Below are positions 28,368 to 36,244 of a stretch of DNA of 64,000 nucleotides, piece by piece. Where the stretch lies: the NCBI RefSeq assembly GCF_026802175.1, contig NZ_CP113797.1:558001-622000 (forward strand), written 5' to 3'. This stretch comes from Thermocoleostomius sinensis A174. Lineage in GTDB: Bacteria > Cyanobacteriota > Cyanobacteriia > Elainellales > Elainellaceae. The notes beneath the pieces were generated by a model that saw only the letters and a list, made by a program, of their open reading frames with translations, was not told where the DNA came from and did not search any database. The position numbers were made by a program, and so were the translations under genes. Within the stretch, counting starts at the first letter, position 1; each line of letters opens with the position of its first letter.

Positions 28368-29222
28368 TTAAAACAAGCTGAGTTGGGTGGGTGGCTCTTC
28401 AATTGCATCCCACGGCAGCGATGGTACGGGAACATCGTGCTGTTCTAGTAAACGCTGAAAATGACGAGCGATTGTTGGCGACTGTTGCTCGTTGGGGCAA
28501 TGCACAAAAAAGTAAAGTTGAATGCCAGCTTGAAGCCATTGTTGCACCTGTGTGACCCATTGGTGTAGATAGGGTTGATTTTGGTTCAAGTCGGGATGGC
28601 TAATATAGCGAATCAGGCTGAAGCGAGCGGTGACAATAGGCTGAAGTGGTACTTGCGGTTTGCGGCGCTGAGAATATTGCTGAGGATCATCAGGGCTATC
28701 GTAGATTGGGCGGGTATCTAACAGCACGCGACCAACGTCCAACTGCTGCAACCGAGTATTGAGTTCAGTGGCATGGGGTTCTTGAAACCAATCAGGATGC
28801 CGAACTTCCAGCGCTAAGGCTCGATCGTGACGCGGAAAAGCTGCCAAAAATGTGGTGAGATCGTCGATATAGGATGGGCCATAGGTAGGGGGAAGTTGAG
28901 CAAAGAAGGGACCCAAGCGCGGGTGTAATGCTTGCATCCGCTCTAAAAACGCGAGAGTCTCTGACAAGGTGGGCGTGAGCAATCCAGCATGGGTAATCGT
29001 TCGCGGCAACTTTGGGCAAAAGTGAAACCCGTCAGGCGTTTCAGTTACCCACCGCTGTACAGTGTCGGCCTCGGGAATGGAATAGAACGTGGTGTTTGCC
29101 TCCACGGCGGTCAAGCGGCGGCTATACAACTGCAAAAAGTCGATCGCCCGACTGCCAACGGGGAAGAACTCACCAATCCAATCCTTGTAGCTCCAAATGG
29201 CACAACCTAATCGAAAGTCCAT
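28368..29222 (-). CDS. DUF72 family protein
   Basis: A 284-residue TIM-barrel-like DUF72 protein. The N-terminal GCAIWSYKDWIGEFFP, the EANTTFYSIP motif (near 56) and FHFCPKLPRTITH (near 80) are typical, with ALEVRHPDWF (near 135) and YFFVHCPNEQQSPTIA at the end. The biochemical role of DUF72 is unknown. Its ATG overlaps the last 16 bases of the histidine kinase gene, so the two are translationally coupled and probably co-transcribed. Confidence 0.88.
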   Translation of the reverse strand: MDFRLGCAIWSYKDWIGEFFPVGSRAIDFLQLYSRRLTAVEANTTFYSIPEADTVQRWVTETPDGFHFCPKLPRTITHAGLLTPTLSETLAFLERMQALHPRLGPFFAQLPPTYGPSYIDDLTTFLAAFPRHDRALALEVRHPDWFQEPHATELNTRLQQLDVGRVLLDTRPIYDSPDDPQQYSQRRKPQVPLQPIVTARFSLIRYISHPDLNQNQPYLHQWVTQVQQWLQAGIQLYFFVHCPNEQQSPTIARHFQRLLEQHDVPVPSLPWDAIEEPPTQLSLF

Positions 29223-30778
29223 GCTTCCATCGTACGGCCAGCCGTCACTTCCTGCGGTAGTTCTTGTCGCAGGGGAAGTTCAATCCAGAACTCGGTTCCT
29301 TCACCGGGTTGAGAATAGCACTCCAACGAGCCACCGTGGCGATCGACAATGATTTGGCGACTGATCGCCAACCCCAATTCACCGTCCTGATTTGTGAGTC
29401 TTGTGGAATTGGACTCAATCAGTTGAGACTGAAGCGGTTGAGGCATCCCGGAGCCAGTATCAGCAATACGAACAATAATTCGATCGATCCCGGTTTGTAG
29501 ATCAGGAATGATACCTGTGCGAATAATAATTTGCAGGTGATTGATTGCTGCCTCAGCGTTCCTACTGGCTTGGGCTTCTAAAGCATCTAGTGCATAGGTG
29601 AGAAGGTACATAAACACTTGGCTCAGTTGATTGGCGTAGCATTCCACTAAGGGCAGTTCACCATAGTCTTTGACAAGCTGAATTCTGCCCAACTTAGTGT
29701 TTGATTTAAACCGATGCTGCAAGATTAGTAACACACTCTCTAAACTATCGTGAATATTAACTAACCGCATTCTAGATTCATTAGTTTCCGAAAAGTGACA
29801 CAACGATAGAATAACTTGACGAATGCGATCGACTCCTAGTTGCATGGATGTTAGAATTTTAGGAAAATCTTCTGCTAGAAAGTCAAAATCTAATTCTGAT
29901 AAGCGATTGACTAAAGCTTGGCTAGGGTTTGCATGTTCTTGACGATAGCGAGCAAGCAACTCTAGCAGATTCTCTGCATATTGACGGACATGAGATAAAT
30001 TTCCGTAGATAAAGTTGGCAGGATTATTGATTTCGTGCACAACACTGGCAACTAATTGCCTCAAATTGGACATCTTTTCGGTATGAACCAGGTGCACTTG
30101 GTTTTCCTTCAATTGGTCGATCGTTTGGGATAGTTCAATTGCCTGCTGTTGAGTCGTTTCTAATAGCTCAACTTGTTGTAAGGCAATTCCCAAATGCTTT
30201 GCAATCTGGGCCACAAATTCAATTTCATCAGGTTGCCAGTTTCGAGGAGCCGCACATTGATGAACGCACAGTAGTCCCCACAAGCGCGATCGCTGAAGCA
30301 ACGGCACAACCAAATTTGCACGGATTTGAAACCGTCTTAAAATTTGCAAATGGCAGTCTTGAAACCCCGCTTGATAAATATCAGTCACAGCTTGAATGTG
30401 ACCGGCTTGGTAATGCATGGCATGTTGTGTACCAAAGCAGCGATCGTAAACTTGAATCTCTAGAGCCGAATGAAAAGCTGGAATGACATCTTCTGAAATA
30501 AATTCACCTTGAGTCCAATTGGAGTTGGCGGCGAAACGAAAAATGCAGGCTCGATCGGCACAGAGAAGTTGACGAACCTCTGTTACAGTTGTGTCAAAGA
30601 TTGTTGCTAGATCTAACGATTCTTGCGATTCTTGAAATTTATTGATGATTCGTAAAAGGGCATAATGGCGCTCTAGGGCAGGTGATTTCTGCGCGATTGA
30701 AAGGAGTTGCTGTAACTGAGCAAACGCCATTTCATCCCGGCAACAGTTGCGTAATTGTTCCCAGTGATTCAAATTCAT
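29207..30778 (-). CDS. GAF-domain sensor histidine kinase with altered N box
   Basis: A 523-residue protein with an N-terminal helical region, a GAF domain at about 55-205 (ACIFRFAANSNW, then VVPLLQRSRLWGLLCVHQC), a linker helix, a HisKA-type H box SVVHEINNPANF with phospho-acceptor His248, and a C-terminal ATPase domain. The ATPase G1 box (ADTGSGMPQP) and G2 box (GLAISRQIIVDRHGG) are intact, but the N box reads QVFMYLLTYALDAL: Tyr391 and Tyr395 replace the usual two Asn. The GAF domain lacks the bilin-binding cysteine of phytochrome-type domains. No response regulator is adjacent. It is the upstream gene of a DUF72 pair. Confidence 0.88.
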   Translation of the reverse strand: MNLNHWEQLRNCCRDEMAFAQLQQLLSIAQKSPALERHYALLRIINKFQESQESLDLATIFDTTVTEVRQLLCADRACIFRFAANSNWTQGEFISEDVIPAFHSALEIQVYDRCFGTQHAMHYQAGHIQAVTDIYQAGFQDCHLQILRRFQIRANLVVPLLQRSRLWGLLCVHQCAAPRNWQPDEIEFVAQIAKHLGIALQQVELLETTQQQAIELSQTIDQLKENQVHLVHTEKMSNLRQLVASVVHEINNPANFIYGNLSHVRQYAENLLELLARYRQEHANPSQALVNRLSELDFDFLAEDFPKILTSMQLGVDRIRQVILSLCHFSETNESRMRLVNIHDSLESVLLILQHRFKSNTKLGRIQLVKDYGELPLVECYANQLSQVFMYLLTYALDALEAQASRNAEAAINHLQIIIRTGIIPDLQTGIDRIIVRIADTGSGMPQPLQSQLIESNSTRLTNQDGELGLAISRQIIVDRHGGSLECYSQPGEGTEFWIELPLRQELPQEVTAGRTMEAWTFD

Positions 30779-31268
30779 AGCAGAGCCTGAAGGCGGTGAT
30801 GTGTGAGGAGGATTGAATGGGTTTCAACGTCCCTCTCTTGCTTTGGGAGAGGGATTTAGGATGAGGGTGGAAACCTTGGTTGGCAGTCACGACCGTCTAA
30901 TTCTGCCCAAACTGCACAAAACCATGAGGAGTATCGTGGCAACGAATGGCAACGTAAGGACAATTTAACGCCGCCAACATTGATAGCGAATAGGCAGTAG
31001 TATTTAAGAACAACCTCATTTGTTCTGTTTGTGACTAACTTCAACGCCTTAGTATGACAAATGGATTGAGCGATCGATATTAGTTAAAACTCGTAGTCTA
31101 GTCGGTATGAAAAAATATTAAACTCCGTGGAATCAACAGCGTGATCTTGACCAGGAGCCGCTAAGTAGTTTCTCTAAACCGCAAAGTAAATTAAGAAACT
31201 ATAAAGAATCAGGAACAGGAGTACCGCTCGATCGCATTGACAATCGATCTCGTTCGCAAAACCAAGCC
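30779..31268. other. Intergenic region between recD2 and the histidine kinase gene
   Basis: About 490 bases. Apart from the dispersed palindrome at 30821-30878, I see AT-rich sequence with a weak GTTTCT/AGAAAC stem near 31168-31199. There is no supported gene; a 62-codon minus-strand frame (30856-31044) has no ribosome-binding site or recognisable sequence. Confidence 0.45.
30821..30878 (-). repeat. Dispersed palindromic intergenic repeat, reverse copy
   Basis: On the minus strand it reads CACCCTCATCCTAAATCCCT and continues through a hairpin to GGGACGTTGAAACC. The stem is TCCCTCTC (30830-30837) with GAGAGGGA (30847-30854), a perfect 8 bp. It shares both flanks with the copy at 12958-13018 in opposite orientation. 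It falls in the leader of the histidine kinase gene. Confidence 0.65.
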
Positions 31269-33551
31269 TTATGGGCTATCGATCGCTTTCATTAGTCGTT
31301 GCGCCAATAGAGTATAGCGTTGCTGATCTTTAATTTGTCGAGCCGCAAAGCCGATTGCTTTCTGTGGTCCCACGAAAATCGCAAGTTTCTTTGCTCGAGT
31401 TAACCCTGTGTAAATTAAGTTACGAGATAGTAATAAATAGTGCTGCATGTAGATTGGTAAAATTACGACAGCGTACTCGCTACCTTGTGACTTGTGAATG
31501 GTAATCGACCAAGCTAAGGAAATCTCGTTCAAATCGGCATAGTCATATTTCACCGTGCGTTCGACGAACTGTACCATTACCTCTTGTTCATCTGGATCAA
31601 TAGCACAAATGGTTCCTAAATCGCCGTTAAAGACTTCCCGATTGTAATCATTCACTTGTTGAATGATGCGATCGCCCACTCGTAACGTTGTACCACCGCG
31701 AGTCATTTCTGATTTATCAGGTGCTGGCGGATTGATCAACTGTTGCAAGACCTGATTGAGATTACGGGTTCCCACTTCGCCGCGCACCATCGGGCACAGC
31801 ACTTGCACATCACGCGCAGCGTTGAACCCTAGCTTTGGAATCAAATCAACAATCACATCGCGAATTGCTTGCACACCATGAGGCGGTTCTGGGGCGTTAA
31901 TCCAGAGGCAATCCGTTTGGGGTTGATTAGACACCAACTCCAACTGCGGAAATTGACCTTTGTTAATGCGGTGAGCATTGCTAACAATTTGGCTGGTTTG
32001 CGCTTGCCGAAACACCTCTGTGAGACGGATGACCGGAATTTTTTCAGACGCGATCAAATCACCCAAAATATTACCTGGCCCCACACTGGGCAACTGGTCG
32101 GTATCACCCACCAGCAGCAATTGTGCTTGTGGTGCGATCGCCTTCACTAGCGAGTTCGCCAAAAATAAATCCAGCATCGACGCTTCATCTACAATCACAC
32201 AGTCCGCCTCGATCGGATTTTGCCCATCCCGTTTGAATGCCATCGTACTTGGATCAAACTCCAACAACCGATGCACGGTTTTAGCCTCGCGACCCGTCAT
32301 TTCGCTCAGGCGTTGCGCAGCGCGGCCAGTAGGTGAAGCCAAGGCGATGGTTTTACCCATCGCTTTCCACAAAGCAACAATGGTCCGGGTAGTGAAGGTT
32401 TTACCTGTTCCCGGTCCGCCCGTGAGCACTAAGACCCGATGGCTGGCGGCCATTTCAACGGCTTGACGTTGCTGGGCAGAAAGCTGAAGCCCAGTTTTCT
32501 CGGTGAAGCGATCGATCCACCGCTGTACCCGTGGCAAATCCACCGACAAATCATGCGCCAACAATCGAGTTAGGCGATCGGCCATCCCTTGTTCTGCGCC
32601 ATAAAACGGTGGTGAATAGCAGATGAACTGCCCCTCAAACTGATCTGACCCACCTTGCAGCACCAATTCTCCGTCTAGGGCCATTTGGGTGGTCAGGGTC
32701 TGAATTTCCTCCGGATCGGGTTGATGGTCAGCGACTGCTAAGCGATTTACCACCCGTTCTACTAGCTCAGCTTGAGGCAAAAAACAGTGCCCATCGTCCG
32801 AGGCTTCGCTCAATACATGCAGAATGCCGCTGCGATAGCGAAATTCTGACCCTGGATCAATGCCCAAGTTACGGGCGATGGCGTCAGCGGTAACAAATCC
32901 AATGCCATAGACATCGATTGCCAACTGATAGGGATTGCGTGTTACGATGTCGATCGAGTCGTCGCCGTATTGCTTGTAAATCTTGACGGCATAGGTAGTG
33001 GAAACGCCATGCCCCTGAAGAAACAGCATCACTTCTTTAATAGCCTTCTGCATTGTCCAGGCCTGCTGAATCATCTTGACTCGTTTCAAGGCAATTCCGG
33101 GAACTTCTTGCAGCCGCTCAATCTGGTTCTCGATGATTTCCAGAGTTTCCAATCCAAAATGCGCCACAATGCGCTTTGCTGTTACCGGGCCCACTCCTTT
33201 AATTAAGCCACTGCCCAAGTACTTCTCGATGCCTGTAATCGTGGCTGGCTTAGTTTCACGGTACTTGACGACTTGAAACTGTTGTCCGTATTTAGGATGA
33301 TCACGCCACATGCCTTCTAGATGCAACGTTTGCCCTGCTTGGATATTGGCAAAACTACCAACGATCGTCACCAATTCACTCGTGCGTGGAGCCTTGAGGC
33401 GAGCTACCGTATAGCCTGTTTCCTCAGAGTGGTAGGTTAAACGTTCCACCACCCCTTGCAGCGCTTCCGAGTTTGAAGCAGGCGAACCCTGCCCAGAGTG
33501 TGAAGGGTCATTGGAGGCAGCGTAACCATCATCGATCGGAAGATTCGACAC
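31269..33551 (-). CDS. recD2: RecD2-type ATP-dependent DNA helicase
   Basis: A 760-residue SF1B 5'-3' helicase of the RecD/TraA family, stand-alone RecD2 type with an N-terminal extension instead of RecBC partners. The OB-like N-terminal domain (about 30-110) contains GVVERLTYHSEETGYTVARL; helix-hairpin-helix repeats follow (YLGSGLIKGVGPVTAKRIV, then VPGIALKRVKMI). The motor has Walker A GGPGTGKTFTT (near 378), Walker B IVDEASMLD, and the C-terminal motif AWSITIHKSQGSEY. RecD2 acts in mismatch and replication-linked repair elsewhere. Monocistronic by context. Confidence 0.93.
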   Translation of the reverse strand: MSNLPIDDGYAASNDPSHSGQGSPASNSEALQGVVERLTYHSEETGYTVARLKAPRTSELVTIVGSFANIQAGQTLHLEGMWRDHPKYGQQFQVVKYRETKPATITGIEKYLGSGLIKGVGPVTAKRIVAHFGLETLEIIENQIERLQEVPGIALKRVKMIQQAWTMQKAIKEVMLFLQGHGVSTTYAVKIYKQYGDDSIDIVTRNPYQLAIDVYGIGFVTADAIARNLGIDPGSEFRYRSGILHVLSEASDDGHCFLPQAELVERVVNRLAVADHQPDPEEIQTLTTQMALDGELVLQGGSDQFEGQFICYSPPFYGAEQGMADRLTRLLAHDLSVDLPRVQRWIDRFTEKTGLQLSAQQRQAVEMAASHRVLVLTGGPGTGKTFTTRTIVALWKAMGKTIALASPTGRAAQRLSEMTGREAKTVHRLLEFDPSTMAFKRDGQNPIEADCVIVDEASMLDLFLANSLVKAIAPQAQLLLVGDTDQLPSVGPGNILGDLIASEKIPVIRLTEVFRQAQTSQIVSNAHRINKGQFPQLELVSNQPQTDCLWINAPEPPHGVQAIRDVIVDLIPKLGFNAARDVQVLCPMVRGEVGTRNLNQVLQQLINPPAPDKSEMTRGGTTLRVGDRIIQQVNDYNREVFNGDLGTICAIDPDEQEVMVQFVERTVKYDYADLNEISLAWSITIHKSQGSEYAVVILPIYMQHYLLLSRNLIYTGLTRAKKLAIFVGPQKAIGFAARQIKDQQRYTLLAQRLMKAIDSP

Positions 33552-34077
33552 GTCTCTATTCAGTGAATCGCGGCACTAATTTCAGTGTGCCAAGAACCGA
33601 GTGGATCGGGGGAGATGTTCCTGAAAATTTAACCTCTTAAGTCACGTTAAGTGTGTGCAAGTTGTCGATCGATTTGGGAATGATGAAATTGCTTTTTGAA
33701 TTTACTTAAATCAGGAACACGGTATTTATTGATGCTGTCATTATTCTTGTCAGTGAAGCCTATTGCTGATCCAATTGATTTTCCTCTCTGTACCAGTGGG
33801 AACGTTTTAGATGACGTTCCCATCTTTATTGAAAAATGTGTCGGAGGGAACTCGCTTCGTCTGTACTGAGTCGTTTCAGGTGTAAAAAATAATCAGGGTG
33901 GCGGGGCGCCAAGTGGCGATTGTATCGGAAGTCGGGTAGCGAAAGTCGGGAATCGGAGATCGGAAAGCAAAGACTGCCATGCCCCATCGCCGATTCCCGA
34001 TTACCCGTTACCCAATCCACTCTTCCACTCATCGATTACTTCATTCACTCATCACACATTTATTCTCAAATCAAATC
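33552..34077. other. Divergent intergenic region with an orphan terminator
   Basis: About 526 bases between recD2 (minus) and the SLH-protein gene (plus). It contains a rightward terminator-like hairpin (33797-33830) with no plus-strand gene before it. A degenerate heptamer block at 33936-34020 (TCGGGAATCGGAGATCGG and the opposing GATTCCCGATTACCC) could form a long imperfect stem. No ORF is supported. Confidence 0.5.
33797..33830 (+). terminator. Orphan rho-independent terminator
   Basis: TGGGAACGT (33797-33805) and ACGTTCCCA (33814-33822) form a perfect 9-bp stem with an 8-base loop, followed by TCTTTATT. The orientation is rightward. No annotated gene reads into it, so it may end an unannotated small RNA. 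Confidence 0.6.
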
Positions 34078-35322
34078 ATGAAATTAGCTATCTATCGGGC
34101 AGCCGCGATCGCTATAGCTACCACCATAGCAACAACGACTGGATTCTCAGCATCTTCACAAGCTGGTCAATTTGGACAACAAGAGGTCGATCAAACTAGA
34201 TTCATTGCTGTGGCATCTCCCTATCAAAATGGCAATGCCCATCAATTGCTGATTCTTGAACAACTGGCAGATAATCGTCCTTGTTGGCAGGAATACACCA
34301 GTTCTCAGGGATTGTTGACGATTGTAGAACCGCTGTTACTCAATTTTGATTTCACGGGTGTATGCAGTCGTAGTACTGACAGTAATGGCTATTCCATTCG
34401 CGTCAACGGTGAAGATTTTGGGTTACGCTATAGTGTTCGAGTTGTTCCACACAATGGTGATCTACTGCTGGTAGGTGCACCGGGCGATCGGCGTATGCCT
34501 CACATTTTGATTGGTCGAGCTTATGGTATGACCAACGAGTTTGTCAAACTTAATCTCAGTCCAGGCTGGCGCTTTACGCGACGCACCTTTGACGATCGCA
34601 CCGTAGGACACGTATATCTCACCTATGACGGTGATCTGACAGCCACGTTGATTGACGGCATTCGTTCCGGTAATGTGGCCGCACTCCCCGAACCCACTCC
34701 CAACCTCATCGCTCGCTTTCCAGATACCCGTAACGACATTTACTTGGCTGAAATCAATCAAGCTGTGACAATCGGGTTTATCGCTGGATTCAACGATAAT
34801 ACGTTCCGTCCGGCTGAATCGCTGACCCGCGAACAATTGGTATCAATGGTGATTGAAGCACTAAGTAGTTTACCAGGAATGGCATTCAGTGTTCCCCCCC
34901 AAGCCTACAGCAGTCCTTACGTCGATGTCCGTGTCGATCGCTGGAGCGCAGCCAAAATTGAATTTGCTCGACAGAACAATATTGTTAGTGGCTATCAAGA
35001 TGGCAGTTTTCGTCCAGCCCAACCCGTGACGCGGGCAGAACTGATGGCGGTATTACGACGCGCTGCCGAATACGCTCGATCTCGACAAGGACAGTCACCC
35101 CAGTTACCGTTCAATCAACCGGAGATCGCTTTCTCTGATACAGCGGAACATTGGGCTGGCCGTTTGATTGGACAAATGTCTACATTTTGTCATGTGGCAA
35201 CCCCGTTGAACGAACGTGGAACCCAGTTTGCTCCCGATCGAGCGGCTCAACGCAACTATGCAGCCGCCGCAACGTTGCGAATGCTCAACTGTATCAATCT
35301 AAGTGAAACAGCCTCTGATTAG
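34078..35322 (+). CDS. DUF3747 and SLH-domain surface protein
   Basis: A 414-residue exported protein. A signal peptide is clear (MKLAIYRAAAIAIATTIATT... with cleavage near SQA-GQF), which sets the start at ATG 34078 rather than the longer frame from 33979. The DUF3747 domain covers about 30-205 (QEVDQTRFIAVASPY, PCWQEY, GRAYGMTNEFVKLNL). Two S-layer homology repeats follow, with GFIAGFNDNTFRPAESLTRE and GYQDGSFRPAQPVTRAELM, plus a degenerate third. SLH repeats usually tether proteins to peptidoglycan-linked polymer in the periplasm or at the outer surface. Confidence 0.9.
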   Translation: MKLAIYRAAAIAIATTIATTTGFSASSQAGQFGQQEVDQTRFIAVASPYQNGNAHQLLILEQLADNRPCWQEYTSSQGLLTIVEPLLLNFDFTGVCSRSTDSNGYSIRVNGEDFGLRYSVRVVPHNGDLLLVGAPGDRRMPHILIGRAYGMTNEFVKLNLSPGWRFTRRTFDDRTVGHVYLTYDGDLTATLIDGIRSGNVAALPEPTPNLIARFPDTRNDIYLAEINQAVTIGFIAGFNDNTFRPAESLTREQLVSMVIEALSSLPGMAFSVPPQAYSSPYVDVRVDRWSAAKIEFARQNNIVSGYQDGSFRPAQPVTRAELMAVLRRAAEYARSRQGQSPQLPFNQPEIAFSDTAEHWAGRLIGQMSTFCHVATPLNERGTQFAPDRAAQRNYAAAATLRMLNCINLSETASD

Positions 35323-35344
35323 ACTAGACGGGTTGAGCCAATCG

Positions 35345-35632
35345 CTACAGTGAATGCGTATATCGTCGCTCTAGCCACCCCAAAAACTGCTCATTTGACA
35401 TGCGCAGTGTCGTTTGACCAGTGAGCCGATCGAAGACATTCCACCAAATATTGCCAGTTGCATCTTTTGATCTCCAAACGAAAGGAATTGCCGCCTGAGG
35501 AGAAGGGGTCTTGATTCGTCTACAAAAATGTCCAAGCCAACGAAACAGTAGAGGGAATTGACAAAACTGAGTGGATGTAACGGTATGAGGAATGAGTTCA
35601 AGTCGCCAATAGGTATCTAATTTACTATTCAT
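35345..35632 (-). CDS. Small hypothetical protein with NtcA-type promoter
   Basis: A 95-residue protein with no family I recognise. It has a hydrophobic/aromatic segment (FPLLFRWLGHFCRR), then a compact region with IPFVWRSKDATGNIWWNVFD and a final MSNEQFLGWLERRYT helix. The start is ATG 35632. The gene is supported by its promoter: a perfect NtcA box and a TAN3T -10 element at the ideal spacing lie 24-64 bases upstream. It is convergent with the SLH-protein gene. Expression is therefore predicted to rise under nitrogen limitation; the function is unknown. Confidence 0.65.
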   Translation of the reverse strand: MNSKLDTYWRLELIPHTVTSTQFCQFPLLFRWLGHFCRRIKTPSPQAAIPFVWRSKDATGNIWWNVFDRLTGQTTLRMSNEQFLGWLERRYTHSL

Positions 35633-35654
35633 GGAATCGCTTCTCTGTAACCAA

Positions 35655-35696
35655 ACGCTAAATGATGTTGTGGCTGTTCAAGGTACAAGTTATTAC
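35655..35696 (-). promoter_or_regulatory. Canonical NtcA-activated promoter
   Basis: On the minus strand: GTAATAACTTGTAC (35696-35683, GTA-N8-TAC), exactly 22 bases, then TAGCGT (35660-35655, TAN3T). This is the consensus class II NtcA architecture. The start codon of the 95-residue gene lies 22 bases after the -10 element, giving a short leader. Confidence 0.78.
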
Positions 35697-36244
35697 TGCA
35701 AAAACCCATGAAAAAGGAACCGGCACAAAGGATGCCAGAGGTGACATGAAGCTAATCAAGCTTCACAATTGTTACCTCAGCGATCGCTTGTTATTCCGAT
35801 TCCTAATTGACTAAGCAATGAGGTTTTGCTCAATAGCAACGAGGTTTTGATGGGAGGCTAGTACCAACCCATCGATTGCTCAACCGATCAGCAATCACCT
35901 AAGCAGTTAAGAGGTCGGCTAAGCAGTTATGAATGTGTTGAGTTATAAACCAGAGCCGGATAAACTCTAGCCGAGTCGTGGGGCTGGCTCTAGCAACTCA
36001 AACATTTCATACCTACAGTCTGTGATGAGGCGTGGAATTATACCACTCACGTTTAGGGTTTTAAGCAGAAGTTATCACCTGAAACACGTTGACCCAAGCA
36101 GGACATCACGTGAGTACACAAACCAACTATTTTGCTCTGCGAAAACGGTTGAACCGAAAATACGCTGGCATTTAAGCAGCATTTAAGGGAGTAGATCCGA
36201 ACTTAAGCGTGCTCCCAGAATCTATCCAAAGTGCGCACCGCTAA
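35697..36244. other. Intergenic region with phased direct repeats
   Basis: About 550 bases. They include two pairs of direct repeats (see 35814-35929) and a 21-codon GTG-initiated frame at 36110-36175 that is too short to call. The rest is AT-rich. The carotenoid oxygenase gene ends at its right edge. Confidence 0.45.
35814..35929. repeat. Two helically phased direct-repeat pairs
   Basis: AGCAATGAGGTTTTG (35814) and AGCAACGAGGTTTTG (35835) are spaced 21 bases; CTAAGCAGTTA occurs at 35899 and 35919, spaced 20 bases. Both spacings equal about two helical turns, which suits a dimeric regulator binding one face. The target gene is unclear. Confidence 0.45.

Noticed and set aside
30790-30812. Yfr1-like small RNA core (CTCCTCACAC on the minus strand)
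   Set aside because: The core has C in place of the first A of the conserved ACTCCTCACAC, and the flanking hairpins of Yfr1 are not present.
36110-36175. 21-codon GTG frame in the gap before the carotenoid oxygenase gene
   Set aside because: Too short, no Shine-Dalgarno and no membrane helix or known motif.
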